From positions 62,001 through 126,000 of the forward strand of contig CAJNDS010002066.1 of assembly GCA_905221605.1 (NCBI GenBank): DNA of 64,000 bases. The letters are read 5' to 3'. Made by a program: the position numbers and the translations under genes. Of this stretch, positions 40,501 through 49,461 are shown in pieces (position 1 is the first letter of the stretch; every line of letters starts with the position of its first letter). The notes under the pieces were generated by a model. The model saw only the letters and a program-made list of their open reading frames with translations, was not told where the DNA came from and made no database searches. Source of the DNA: Symbiodinium natans. Taxonomy: Eukaryota; Sar; Dinophyceae; Suessiales; Symbiodiniaceae.

Positions 40501-43500
40501 AGCTTGGGTCGGAAGTCTTGGGAGTCGCGTCCTGGTCAGCGCCGCACTCCAGCAACAGGTGGAGGACGTCCATGTGGCCGTTGACCTCAAAGGGTTTAGG
40601 GTTTAGGGTTTAAGGGCTAAGGGTTAAGGGTTAAGGGTTAAGGGTTTAGGAACAGTCCTTTCTTGGGATTATCACCGGGGTACTTTGATCCCTAGTAAGG
40701 ACTGTTAGTATAAGGGGGAACATCCCAAGTTGTAGGCTTGAGGGCTTTCTGGCTCAGGGTTAACTTAACCGCTCTTGCAGCCCCCCCCCCCCCCCCCGGG
40801 TAAAAACTACCTGGCTTTCGCGATCCCTTATGAAGGAAGCCAAAATATTTTTCTAAAACAAAAAGATGTTATGCTGAAAGCGAACGACTTGTCATGAAGG
40901 CGTAGAATGAATAAATACATAACATAAACATAGCCAAAGCCAAGTTGCTGAGCAAATTAACCTGGCCAAAAATAGACTTTCAATTCTAGTAAAATTGTAA
41001 ATGCCCCAAAAGGTTGTACAGGTTATCAACTCAGCTACCCCAAGCCCTAAACCCTAAACCCTAAACCCTAAACCCTAAACCCTAAACCCTGAACCCTAAA
41101 CCCTAAACCCTAAACCCTAAACTCTAAACCCAAGGCTATCTACTCAGCTACTATAAGAAAAAGGCAAGTTGTTGCTGCGCAGTCGGGCGACCACTGCCAA
41201 CCCAAGCGGTGTAAAGTCTTGAAGCCCCGTGTTCATGTCAGCTCTTGCCTGCAGTTTCATGGTTTAGGGTTTAGGGTTTAGGGTCTAGAGGTTTGGGTTT
41301 AGGGTTATACCTGTGCATGCAACCCAATTATAACCATGTCAGGGCACTCAAGAGGCTTGAAAGTGACTTAGAAGTACCGTCAGAACTCTGTACATACAAC
41401 CCAATTATAACCATGCTGGGGCACTTGAGAGGCTTATAAGTGGGCGCTATGTACAGCTATAACTGGATACCATGAACCTCCCCAAGTGCCTCCAGGAGAA
41501 GCCGCACAAGTGCCGCGCAGCCTCGTTCAGATGCCAAGCCAAGTGGCGTGTGCCTGTCTTGATTCTTCAGGCCCGTGTCAGCACCCGTCTCCGTCAGCAG
41601 CTGCGCCGTCTCCACGTGGCCGTGCCGACATGCTGACAGAAGGGGCGTGTCGCCGCGCCGGTTGCTCAAGTTCTTGTCCGCGCCATTCCTATATTGAACT
41701 TGGAACCCTAGCAAGAATTATGATTTTTAGCTGTTTCTTAGGAATTGCACTGCCCAAAAACTGAGAAAATCATTCCCAAGCATCCCTAAGATTCTCCAGG
41801 AGCAAGCGCACAATGTCCGTGTAACCAGAGCCCGATGCTACGAAGAGAGCCGTGTCGTCAAGGGCGTTGACCTGCGTCTCGAGCTCAATTCCTTGCTTCT
41901 CCAATAACGAAGGGAACCCTAAACCCTAAACCCTAAACCCTAAACCCTAAACCCTAAACCCTAAACCCTAAACCCTAAACCCTAAACCCTAAACCCCAAA
42001 AAGTTTATAAAGTTCAGCTGCTGGAGAAGCAAGATTCCAGCTTCCAGAAGCAGGCTCACGACATCCAGGTGGCCATTCTGGGCGGCCATGAAGAGCGGAG
42101 GGTCCCTGCCAGACAGGGTTTAGGGTTTAGGGTTTAGGGTTTAGGGTCTAGGGTTTAGGGTTTAGGGTTTAGGGTTTGGGGTTTGGGGTTTGGGGTTTGG
42201 GGTTTGGGGTTTGGGGTTTTAGGGTCTAGGGTCTAGGGTTTAGGGTTTAGGGTTTAGGGTTTAGGGTTTAGGCTTTAGGGTTTAGGGTTTAGGGTTTAGG
42301 GTTTAACCCGAAACCCTAAACCCCAACACCCTAAACCACCGTCGACAGCAAGGCCTCGACTCTAGCTGCTGCAAGTTTTGCAACCCTCAAAGCATCTGCG
42401 ACTAAGCGCATATGAGGGTTGATCAACACTCTCGTGCTTGCCGTATGCGCTAGGGTTTAGGGTTTGGGGTTTAGGATTTAGGGTTCAGGGTTCAGGGATT
42501 AGGGTTTAGGGTTTAGGGTTTAGGGTTTAGGGTTTAGGGTTTAGGGTTTAGGGTTTAGGGTTTAGGGTTTGGGGTTTGGGGTTTGGGGTTTGGGGTTTGG
42601 GGTTTGGGGGTTGGGGTTTGGGGTTTGGGGTTTAGGGTTTGTTTAGGGAGCCCTACGGTAGTGTCGTGTGCAAAAAATAGACACAAAAAAGCACGAGCCA
42701 GGGCGCATCTGACGATACGTCATGTTCGGGTCCTGCGGTCGCGCCAGTATCTCCTCAACTCCTCCCGCCTGAAGGAGGGACATTTCAAAACCCTCAGCGC
42801 TCGACCCGTGTTTCCCTAAACCCTAAACCCTAAACCCTAAACCCTAAACCATAAACCCTTAATCCTAAACCCCAAACCTTAATTTCTAAAACCCTTAACT
42901 CTAAACCCCAACCCCTAAACCCTAGAACCCTAGGAAGGAGGTTTCGAGCGACCTGGCCGTGCAAGGCTCTGAGGCTCAGATCGCGCATGTCCTCAGGGCA
43001 CTTCCCGGCTCAGGGTTTCGGGCTTCGGGCTCAGGGTGTATGGTTTCAGGTTTAGGGGACAAACCCTAAACCCTAAACCCTAAGCCCTAAGCCCTAAACC
43101 CTAAGCCCTAAACCCTAAACCCTAAACCCCAAACCCAAACCCTAAACCCCAAACCCTGGGCTTTGGCATCTCCTGGTCGGCGGCATCGACAAAGGGCAGC
43201 AAGACAAGCTGCAGGTGAGTGTAGGGGGCGAGCTCGGCATCTTCCTCGGCTGCTCTTCAGGAATCAACAGTTTAGGGTTTAGGGTTTAGGGTTTGGGGTT
43301 TAGGGTTTAGGGTGAAATTACTTGCCCCCTCACCCTAAACCCGAAGATTTGATGAAACCCAGCATCTGGCAGGCTCGTGCCGTTGTGAAGGAGCCGCTGC
43401 CGAAAGCGCGACACACCGCCTTGGCGTGGTGTTAAGGACCGAAGGTTCAGGGAGCGTGCGGTGGACCAGCTGGTGCACTAGTTCAGCACGTGGGGGTTTA

Positions 43501-43865
43501 CGAAAATGGGGGGGCACCCTACAACAGACCCCTTCCCTTACAATAGGGACCCCAAAAGGGTACCCCTGTTTTCGTAAACCCACATACGGATGCAACATCT
43601 CCCGGGGTCTTGCTAAGCTTGAGACCCTGTGGGGCGAGTAGTGGGAAGATTCGGGCAAGTTCCTTGCTCAGCCGAAGCACTATAGCCTGGTGTAGGGCTT
43701 CATGTTCCTAGCTACCGGGCGACAACCAATATTGAATGCCCAGGGGCCACATCGAGGCAGACTTGTCAGCCGAGACTTCAAGGCCCTCACCGTGCCGAGC
43801 TCGTCCCTGTCGTCCTCGTCGATGGCCAGCAGCTCGTCGCCGGAAACCATCCAGACATGGAGCAT
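37507..43865 (-). CDS. Ubiquitin-like / ankyrin-repeat protein, about 20 exons
   Basis: Approximate exons, in transcript order: 43865-43763, 43419-43359, 43254-43161, 43000-42938, 42792-42695, 42428-42345, 42105-42024, 41912-41795, 41688-41490, 41248-41172, 40585-40531, 40250-40199, 40063-40016, 39571-39512, 39337-39249, 39018-38952, 38702-38656, 38221-38169, 37929-37890, 37573-37507; roughly 500 residues. ATG at 43865 opens MLHVWMVSGDELLAI, a ubiquitin-like N-terminus continued by SRFRQRLLHNGTSL and LQLVLLPF. Then about ten ankyrin repeats follow, recognised by TPL-A and G-LL-LLL-GAD signatures (GDTPLLSACRHGHVETAQLL, NGHLEAVRLLLAAGADPR, GFEEVAQLLAEA). Most joins restore the repeat only if the donor is GA (for example 41794, 38951, 37889), GC (41489, 40015, 38655, 38168) or GT (43762); acceptors are AG. 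Introns are inverted-repeat elements and telomeric arrays. Ankyrin proteins are protein-interaction scaffolds; the partner is unknown. Exons 4-6 and 12/13 boundaries are least certain. Confidence 0.85.
37945..38168 (-). mobile_element. family 7 element as an ankyrin intron, with telomeric insert
   Basis: ATAAGGGCCATGTTAGGAGT matches 3436; the ACAACCTTAGGGGT site is split and duplicated around CCCTAAA repeats. It fills the intron between exons 37890-37929 and 38169-38221. Confidence 0.75.
38035..38127. mobile_element. telomeric array inserted in a family 7 intron element
   Basis: CCCTAAA heptamers bounded by direct repeats ACAACCTTAGGGGT (38021-38034) and ACAACCTTAAGGGT (38128-38141). The uninterrupted family 7 copy at 3390-3510 has a single such sequence at 3478-3490. 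Confidence 0.8.
38248..38440. repeat. telomeric array (TTTAGGG)n
   Basis: Lies in the ankyrin-gene intron between the exons 38169-38221 and 38656-38702. Confidence 0.95.
38711..38946 (-). mobile_element. intron with telomeric inverted ends and 13-bp duplication
   Basis: Ankyrin-gene intron. Plus-strand order is TTTAGGG (38709-38788), a short core, then CCCTAAA (38848-38915). The 13-base CGATCCTTTCCAG occurs perfectly at 38698-38710 and 38947-38959, and both copies are exon sequence. Confidence 0.75.
39590..39697. repeat. telomeric array (TTTAGGG)n
   Basis: In the ankyrin-gene intron upstream of the exon 39512-39571. Confidence 0.95.
40128..40198 (-). mobile_element. family 3 element in ankyrin intron
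   Basis: Minus-strand intron starts GTATAGTGCCC right after the exon 40199-40250; AAGGGAACCTAGAACCC inside. Confidence 0.7.
40340..40489. mobile_element. family 1 element in ankyrin intron, telomeric insert
   Basis: Left end ACTTGGAGGTTCATGCGTAC; CCCTAAA units inserted near 40440-40468 before the right end CCTGAACCTCCAAGT. Confidence 0.75.
41043..41130. mobile_element. telomeric array with 18-bp flanking duplication
   Basis: CCCTAAA array between GGTTATCAACTCAGCTAC (41021-41038) and GGCTATCTACTCAGCTAC (41134-41151), 16 of 18 identical; inside an ankyrin-gene intron. Confidence 0.7.
41310..41489 (-). mobile_element. family 1 element at a GC-donor intron start
   Basis: The ankyrin intron starts GCACTTGGGGAGGTTCATGG on the minus strand, so the inverted-repeat end is the 5' splice site region. 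The element is internally duplicated. Confidence 0.8.
41689..41794 (-). mobile_element. family 9 element that is exactly a GA-AG intron
   Basis: Sits between ankyrin exons 41795-41912 and 41490-41688; donor GAATCTTAGG, acceptor ATATAG. TTTCTTAGGAATTGCA matches the copy at 44085. Confidence 0.75.
41915..41998. repeat. telomeric array forming most of an ankyrin intron
   Basis: CCCTAAA heptamers between exons 41795-41912 and 42024-42105; bordered by the inverted 12-mer CTTGCTTCTCCA (41892-41903, 42022-42033). Confidence 0.9.
42118..42310. repeat. TTTAGGG/TTTGGGG array
   Basis: In the ankyrin-gene intron between the exons at 42.1 and 42.4 kb. Confidence 0.95.
42450..42645. repeat. TTTAGGG/TTTGGGG array
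   Basis: In the next ankyrin-gene intron upstream. Confidence 0.95.
43495..43582. mobile_element. family 8 inverted-repeat element
   Basis: GTTTACGAAAATGGGGGGGC and CCCTGTTTTCGTAAACCC ends; lies in the first ankyrin-gene intron. Related sequence at 35995-36075 and 46665-46745. Confidence 0.7.
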
Positions 43866-43964
43866 GGCTTTTGCTGACCCTCCTCTCCCCTCCCCCCCCC
43901 ACCCGCTCCCCAAAAAATGACCTATAGAGCCTAAACCCTAAACCCTCATAGCACTCACTCTAAA

Positions 43965-44030
43965 TCCCAACCATTCCTCCTCAGTGTTAGGTACCTCACA
44001 ACGGCATTGAATGCCAACGTGGTGCAGGTG
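43965..44030 (-). CDS. candidate exon upstream of ankyrin gene
   Basis: Minus frame HHVGIQCRCEVPNTEEEW. Lies 100 bases upstream of the ankyrin gene start; either the end of the previous gene or 5' leader. Confidence 0.35.
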
Positions 44031-44049
44031 CCCTAAACCCTAAAGCCCT

Positions 44050-44145
44050 AAAACCCGTCACAAACTCAACTGAAATTATGTTTTTCGCTGTTTCCTAGGA
44101 ATTATAGGACCCAAAAACCAAAAAAACAATCCCAAGTATCCCTAA
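44050..44145. mobile_element. family 9 element
   Basis: GCTGTTTCCTAGGAATTATA and CAATCCCAAGTATCCCTAAG match the 41.7 kb intron. Confidence 0.7.
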
Positions 44146-44154
44146 GAAAACTCG

Positions 44155-44275
44155 CAGTAGCTTGGGCCACCCGGCTCTAAAGATTCCGCTCATCCTTGCT
44201 CTTCGTGCGTAGCAACTTTGGGGCAGCCTCCTCCTCCTGCTGCCCTACCAAGGCCTCAGGGCCTGTTTTGGGTTG
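44155..44275 (-). CDS. candidate exon, possibly terminal
   Basis: Minus frame EALVGQQEEEAAPKLLRTKS continues KDERNL then TAG. Followed by a family 9 element (44050-44145), the same family that forms an ankyrin-gene intron. Confidence 0.45.
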
Positions 44276-44371
44276 AGGGTTTAGGGTTTGGGGTTTAAGT
44301 GTGCAGGGTTTAGGGTTTAGGGTTTAGGGTTTAGGGTTTTCGGTTTTGGGTGTAGGGTTTAGAGTTTAGGG

Positions 44372-44455
44372 GCTCGGGGCAACCTCTTCGTCGAAGCATG
44401 GGGCACGAAGCCCAGCAAACCTATGACTTCAAAGGGTGCCCTTTGTCGCCTTTCG
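44372..44455 (-). CDS. candidate exon, unknown protein
   Basis: Minus frame RAPFEVIGLLGFVPHASTKR continues LPRA. Reversed flank polarity. Confidence 0.45.
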
Positions 44456-44582
44456 GGGCTTCTGACAAACCTCACTGAACCCTAAGCCTTGTAATCCTAA
44501 ACCCTAAACCCTAAACCCTAAACCCTAAACCCTAAACCCTAAACCCGAATATAGGGTACAAAGGTTTGGGGTTTAGGGGCAT

Positions 44583-44690
44583 GAACCCCGAACCCGGGGC
44601 CTCGCTCGCTGACACCCTCCGTCCTCCATCGCTCAGACGACACGCTGAGCCTTACTGAGGCTACAGCTTTTGTGAGGATCGGGTTTAATT
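44583..44690 (-). CDS. candidate exon, unknown protein
   Basis: Minus frame KAVASVRLSVSSERWRTEGV continues SERGPG. Confidence 0.5.
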
Positions 44691-44877
44691 GTGTAGGGTT
44701 TAGGGTTTACAGGGTTCAGATTTAGGGATTAGGGCTTAGGGTTTAGGGTGTAGGGTATAGGGTGTAAGGTTTAGGGTGTAGGACTTAGGGTGTAGGGTGT
44801 AGGGTCTAGGGGTTAGGGCACAGGCTCGGAGACTCCACTTGCACGTCTACATGAGGTATAGTCATGCTTCTATCTAC

Positions 44878-44922
44878 ATGTTGCCATAGGTTATGAAGTG
44901 CGCCAGACCTTCAAGCACGTTC
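44878..44922 (-). CDS. candidate small exon with GT donor
   Basis: CCAG acceptor, RNVLEGLAHFITYGN, then a GTAGAT donor; 45 bases. Confidence 0.5.
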
Positions 44923-45164
44923 CTGGCTGAGGTTTTCGAGTGTAGGTCACCCAAAGCCGCCAAACCCAAGCCCCACAAACTCACAAGTCTTAACCTGGAA
45001 CTCGCCTAGAAAAAGTCCATGGTCACTCTGCGAACAGTGTGTGGTTTACGCGGTTGAGGGGCTTTCATATGGGTTTAGAGCTCTCATAGTTTGGGGATTG
45101 GGGTGTGGGGCGAAAGCCAAAACCCCAAAGCCCTAAAAACCCAAACCTCTTAGGCCCTAAACCC

Positions 45165-45225
45165 TAAACCGTGCGGAATGAGCTTGAGGTTTGTTCTACG
45201 CCTTACCCGACGCCGACACCCCGAA
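45165..45225 (-). CDS. candidate basic exon
   Basis: Minus frame RRRVRRRTNLKLIPHG; tentative. Confidence 0.3.
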
Positions 45226-45407
45226 CCTGAAAAGCTTTGCCCTCCGACCCAAAATCCGAACCCCCCCCTAACACCTGCCAGGGTTTAGGATGGCGTGGGG
45301 GATTAGGGGTTTTAACGCAGAACCCAGGACTCGCGCAAAATGATTCTTGAAGCCCCCTAAACCCTAAACCCTAAACCCTAAACCCTAAACAAAAAACCCT
45401 TTAACCC

Positions 45408-45465
45408 CCGACGCTTCATGGATGAGACGGGCAGCGTATCTGTGAGAGTGTCTAGCTGCGCCGAC
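45408..45465 (-). CDS. candidate small exon
   Basis: CTCCAG acceptor then VGAARHSHRYAARLIHEASG. CCCTAAA left, TTTAGGG right. Confidence 0.45.
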
Positions 45466-45576
45466 CTGGAGATCTCAGGGAAGGTCGAAGCGTTTGGGAG
45501 TGCCAGTTCTCTTAGGGTTTAGGGTTTTAGGGTTTAGGGTTTAGGGTTTAGGCCTTCATTTCGGAAACCTTAGGTA

Positions 45577-45628
45577 CCCCTCATAGCACTGGCAAATGGC
45601 TTCAGAACGCTGCTAAACAAGGTAAGAT
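45577..45628 (-). CDS. candidate small exon with GT donor
   Basis: Minus frame FSSVLKPFASAMRG running into a GTACCT donor. Confidence 0.4.
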
Positions 45629-45656
45629 CCCTAAACCCTTGGAGTTTTGGGCGCGT

Positions 45657-45770
45657 AGGGTTTAGGGTTTAGGGTTTAGGGTTTAGGGTTTAGGGTTTAG
45701 GGTTTAGGGTTTAGGGTTTAGGGTTTAGGGTTTAGGGTTTAGGGTTCAGGGTTCAGGATTCAGGGTTTAG
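45657..45770. repeat. telomeric array (TTTAGGG)n
   Basis: Ends in TTCAGGG variants beside the exon at 45772. Confidence 0.95.
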
Positions 45771-45771
45771 G

Positions 45772-45850
45772 AGCCGGAAGGAGGTTACGCATCGTTTTGG
45801 AGGCATGCCCGGCGTGCCTGGGTCGAAATCTTGCACCATCGGTGTCTTGG
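45772..45850 (-). CDS. candidate exon, unknown protein
   Basis: Minus frame KTPMVQDFDPGTPGMPPKRC continues VTSFRL. Confidence 0.5.
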
Positions 45851-45999
45851 GTTGAGGGTGTAAACCCTCGACCCTAAACCCTAAACCCTAAAACCCTAAA
45901 CCCTAAACCCTAAAACACCCAAATTCCAAACCCCAAACCCTAAACCCTAAACCCTAAACCCAAACCCCCAGAAACCCCCCCCCCCTCCTCCCCTCCCCC

Positions 46000-46096
46000 C
46001 CCCCGGCGCCTGGAGGTAGCGATGGCGTTCGCGTCTTGCGGCGTTTCGTTGGCGGCTGGGCCACCCTCGGCTTCCTCATCGGAGGCGTCGCCTTGG
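46000..46096 (-). CDS. candidate acidic exon
   Basis: Minus frame GDASDEEAEGGPAANETPQD continues ANAIATSRRR; disordered-linker composition. CCCTAAA and poly-C left, TTTAGGG right. Confidence 0.5.
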
Positions 46097-46204
46097 GGTT
46101 TAGGGGTTTAGGGTTTAGGGTTTAGGGTTTAGGGTTTAGGGTTTAGGGTTTAGGGCTGAGGGGGGGGTGGGTTATGATGCAGGGTGTCGTACGGTGGGTA
46201 GGGG

Positions 46205-46385
46205 GTGCAGGGTGCGCAGGGTGTGTGCAGGGTGTGTGCGGGGTGTGTGCAGGGTGTGTGCAGGGTGTGTGCAGGGTGTGTGCAGGGTGTGTGCAGGGTG
46301 TGTGCAGGGTGTGTGCAGGGTGTGTGCAGGGTGTGTGCAGGGTGTGTGCAGGGTGTGTGCAGGTGTGTGCAGGGTGTGTGTGTGT
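46205..46385. repeat. minisatellite (GTGTGTGCAGG)n
   Basis: About fifteen 11-base units, flanked by related GTGTAGGG units to 46495. Confidence 0.9.
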
Positions 46386-46566
46386 GTGTAGGGTGTGTAG
46401 GGTGTGTGTAGGGTGTGTGCAGGGTGTGTGTGTAGGGTGTGTAGGGTAGGGTGTGTAGGGTAGGGTGTGTAGGGGGTGTAGGGTGTGTAGGGTTTCGGCC
46501 TTGGGGCTTCTGGCTTTTTTTGGGCTTAGTTTAAGGGCGGTTTAGAGTTTAGGGCTCAGGGTTTAC

Positions 46567-46640
46567 GACTAGTTGTTATCTGGATGTTTCAGGTTTCGGA
46601 GCATCTCGAATCTACCAGAGCCTCCCCCGCACAAAGACAT
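46567..46640 (-). CDS. candidate exon, unknown protein
   Basis: Minus frame MSLCGGGSGRFEMLRNLKHP ending DNN. Resembles a kinase alpha-C segment only superficially. Confidence 0.35.
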
Positions 46641-46664
46641 GTTTGGGTCTCAAAACTCTGGTCC

Positions 46665-46745
46665 TTTGTCGGGTACCCTACATATTAGGAGCCGCCTCAC
46701 AACAAGGGCCCAAAAAGGATCATCTTGAAACTACCTTTGACTCTC
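46665..46745. mobile_element. family 8 element
   Basis: CGGGTACCCTACATATTAGG, matching the 36010 copy. Confidence 0.55.
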
Positions 46746-46943
46746 TTTACCTGCAGTTTAGTGGGTTCTACCTGCTAGTTTTGGGGGTAGATACTCCTAA
46801 GCTGTAGGTAACTAGAGACCCGGACACACGTTCTTCCACAAAAATCTTCTAAACCCTAAACCCTAAACCCTAAACCCTAAACCCTAAACCCTAAACCCTA
46901 AATCCTAAACCTAAACCCTAAACCCTAAACCCGAAACCCTAAA

Positions 46944-47005
46944 CGCGCGTTGAAGCCCTCGGGGTTCGGGGGCCCCAGGATCGAGGGCCAACAGCGCCCT
47001 CAATC
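46944..47005 (-). CDS. candidate exon, unknown protein
   Basis: Minus frame ALLALDPGAPEPRGLQRA. CCCTAAA left; TTTAGGG right at 47037. Confidence 0.4.
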
Positions 47006-47124
47006 CCCAAACCCCAAACTCCAAAACCCTGCTTGGAGGTTTAGGGTTTAGGGTTTAGGGTTTAGGGTTCAGGGTTCAGGGTTTAGGGTTTAGGGTTTAG
47101 GGTCTAGGGTTTAGGGTTGGAGGT

Positions 47125-47395
47125 TCATGGTACTTATAACCCAGTTATAAGCGATTTGGGTTTAGGGATATAACCCAGTTATAGCTGGACTTATCACCCC
47201 CTTCTAAGCCCCCTTAAGTGTGCCCTAACATGGCCGTAATTCGGTTGCAGGTACAGTTAACATTGGCGTAAAAAGTACCATGAACCTCCAAGTAAGGCCC
47301 CAAGGCCCAACAGCCCTAAAGCCCTCGACCTATGCCCTAAGGCCCTACAGGTACAGTTATAATTGGCTTAATTAGTGCCATGAGCCTCCCAGCAC
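47125..47395. mobile_element. family 1 element plus a solo end
   Basis: A full copy at 47125-47301 and an extra right-end fragment at 47350-47395 that starts a GC-donor intron. Confidence 0.75.
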
Positions 47396-47404
47396 AAGCC
47401 CAGC

Positions 47405-47502
47405 CTTGTTTGCCAGCATCCACGTCCAGGGCCTCCTGTTGGTCGGCCAGGTCCGCGAGAATGCCCTTGTAGAAGTCGAGGATGTGTTCGGAAATCTGGC
47501 GG
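47405..47502 (-). CDS. candidate exon with GC donor into family 1 element
   Basis: Minus frame RQISEHILDFYKGILADLAD continues QQEALDVDAGK, then GCTGGGC donor; the intron starts with the inverted-repeat end of a family 1 element (47350-47395). Confidence 0.6.
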
Positions 47503-47534
47503 TTTAGGGTTTTAGGGATTTAGGGTTTAGGGTT

Positions 47535-47700
47535 GGATCAAGAAGCGTATGAAGAACCCACCCATTCCAGGCAACTTGCTGGAAAATACAGACAGCAACA
47601 CTCAGAAGACAAAAGCGGCATACCGCGGGTTTAAGCGCACTTTGGGCTACTTCTTGCCAACAAAAGAATCTGAAAGTCTGCGTGTATTGTGTAAGTTCTA
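47535..47700 (+). CDS. open plus-strand stretch, possible exon
   Basis: Plus frame of about 54 codons ending in TAA: IKKRMKNPPIPGNLLENTDS, then KRTLGYFLPTKESESLR. Minus frames are interrupted. Lower GC than neighbours. It may be a nested gene or element remnant; a chance open frame of this size is possible. Confidence 0.3.
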
Positions 47701-47821
47701 AATACTTAAACTCTTAAAGTGTTAAACTCTTAATTAAACCCCGAAACCCTAAACTCTATTCCCTAAACCCTAAACCCTAAACCCTAAACCCTAAACCCTA
47801 AACCCTCTTTCTTCTGTATTT

Positions 47822-47935
47822 GTGCGTACCGGAATCACGAGACAAAAGCTGCGTGAGGAGGCCTTCAGCAGCCTGCCCCAGCCGATGATGATCCTTACTT
47901 CTCCGATGGCCAAAGGAAAACAAGCTTAAACTTTA
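47822..47935. CDS. candidate exon, strand ambiguous
   Basis: Plus reads RQKLREEAFSSLPQPMMILT and stops at TAA; minus reads EVRIIIGWGRLLKASSRSFC. CCCTAAA arrays on both sides. Confidence 0.3.
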
Positions 47936-48051
47936 TGGTCCTAAACCCTAAACCCTAAACCCTAAACCCTAAACCCTAAACCCTAAACCCTAAACCCGAA
48001 ACCCTAAACCCGAAACCCTAAACCCTAAACGTGTAAAGTTCTACTATTGGC

Positions 48052-48117
48052 CAAGTAAGGATCGGCTGTGTGATGAGGTCGACGGCTTGATTCTCGCGCG
48101 CCACCATCCTCGCAAGC
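48052..48117 (-). CDS. candidate exon, unknown protein
   Basis: Minus frame PLARMVARENQAVDLITQPI. CCCTAAA left, TTTAGGG right. Confidence 0.45.
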
Positions 48118-48488
48118 GGGGTTAGGGTTTAGGGTTTAGGAGTTAGGGTTAAGGGTTTAGGGTTCGCAAACCCTAAATCCGCAGGAACCCGTAAGAAGGA
48201 TATACTGGGGTTTAGGGCATATTTGTGGGTTTGGGGTTGAGGAGTTTTGCAGTTTGGTGCGTTTTGAATTAATGGGTAGAGGATCATGTCGTGCTATGTT
48301 TTGAGTCTTTGGGTTTTAGCATTCAGGGCTGTTAGGATTCATGGGTTTAGGAGTTTGGCCCTAAACCCTAAACCCTAAACCCTAAACCCCAAACCCCAAA
48401 CCCTAAACCCTAAACCCTAATCCCTAAACCCTAGACCCTCATCCCTAAACACTAAACTCTAGGGGTTGGGGTCTCAGGCATCGCAGGA

Positions 48489-48568
48489 GCTCCTGACAGG
48501 GCAGCCAACTCCTTCAGCGCCGGTGAGCTTTAAGGTGGTGAACCTTCCGCCAGCCACTGTTTTCGGAT
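48489..48568. CDS. candidate exon, strand ambiguous
   Basis: Minus reads KTVAGGRFTTLKLTGAEGVG; plus reads TPSAPVSFKVVNLPPATVFG. CCCTAAA left and TTTAGGG right favour minus. Confidence 0.4.
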
Positions 48569-48714
48569 TTAGGGTTTAGGGTTTGGGGTTTAGGGCTAGG
48601 GTTCAGGGTTTGGGGTTTGGGGTTTAGGGTTTAGGGTTGGGGTTTGGGGTTTAGGGTTTAGGGTTGGGGTTTGGGGTTTGGGAGGGTTATTTTCGCCTTG
48701 CAGAAGCCCTCACC

Positions 48715-48790
48715 CGCCCTCACTCCCACTAAGCTGATAAGCTCTTACACTCCCAAACCAGGACGTCCTGAGACGATGTAGGCTGTCCAT
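48715..48790 (-). CDS. candidate exon, unknown protein
   Basis: GCAG acceptor, then MDSLHRLRTSWFGSVRAYQL. Confidence 0.5.
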
Positions 48791-48999
48791 CTGCTACACC
48801 CTGAACCCTAAACCCTAAACTCTAAACCCTAAACCCTAAACCCTCAACCCTAAACCCTAAACCCCGACCTCCAAAAAGCCCAGAGCCTGAAGAGGCCTAA
48901 GCCCTCGTCCTAACGAGCCCAGCCGCAAACGACCTGAAGCCGAAAGAGCCCTCAACTCGAAACTCGGAAGCCCGAAGCCCTAACGCCCAACACGCGACA

Positions 49000-49210
49000 A
49001 AGCCCCTAAACCCTAAACCCTAAACCCTAAACCCTAAACCCTAAACCCTAAACCCTAAACCCTAAACCCTAAACCCCAAACCCCTAAACCCCTAAACCCC
49101 TAAACCCCTAAACCCTAAACCCTAAAGCTGAAACCCTGAACCCTAAACCCTAAACCATAAACGCTCAACCCTAAACCCTAACCCTAAGGCCTAAGCCCTA
49201 AACCCTAAAC
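49000..49210. repeat. telomeric array (CCCTAAA)n with CCCCTAAA block
   Basis: Heptamers interrupted by a run of octamers (49078-49110). Confidence 0.9.
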
Positions 49211-49351
49211 AAAAGAAACGCTACAAAGCCCCAAGCATACCCAAAGGCCAAGAGCCTAAACCCCGGCAGTCGAAACTGGGGGTAGGGGAGTGGTAAGGTT
49301 TAGGATTTAGGGCTGAGGGTTGAGGGTTTAGGGTTCAGGGTTTAGGATCCC

Positions 49352-49413
49352 AAACCTGATCATAGACAGGGTTTGGGGGAGTACTAAGCCCGAGTTGTTG
49401 AAGGCCCTCCATC
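49352..49413 (-). CDS. candidate exon, unknown protein
   Basis: Minus frame MEGLQQLGLSTPPNPVYDQV. Confidence 0.45.
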
Positions 49414-49461
49414 CTAAACCCTAGACCCTAAACCCTAAACCCTAGGGTTTAGGGTTTAGGG

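Noticed and set aside
46167-46449. Cys/Val-rich open frame
   Set aside because: Translation of the GTGTGTGCAGG minisatellite.
46567-46640. Protein kinase fragment
   Set aside because: FEMLRNLKHP resembles an alpha-C helix, but no glycine loop, catalytic or DFG motifs were found nearby.
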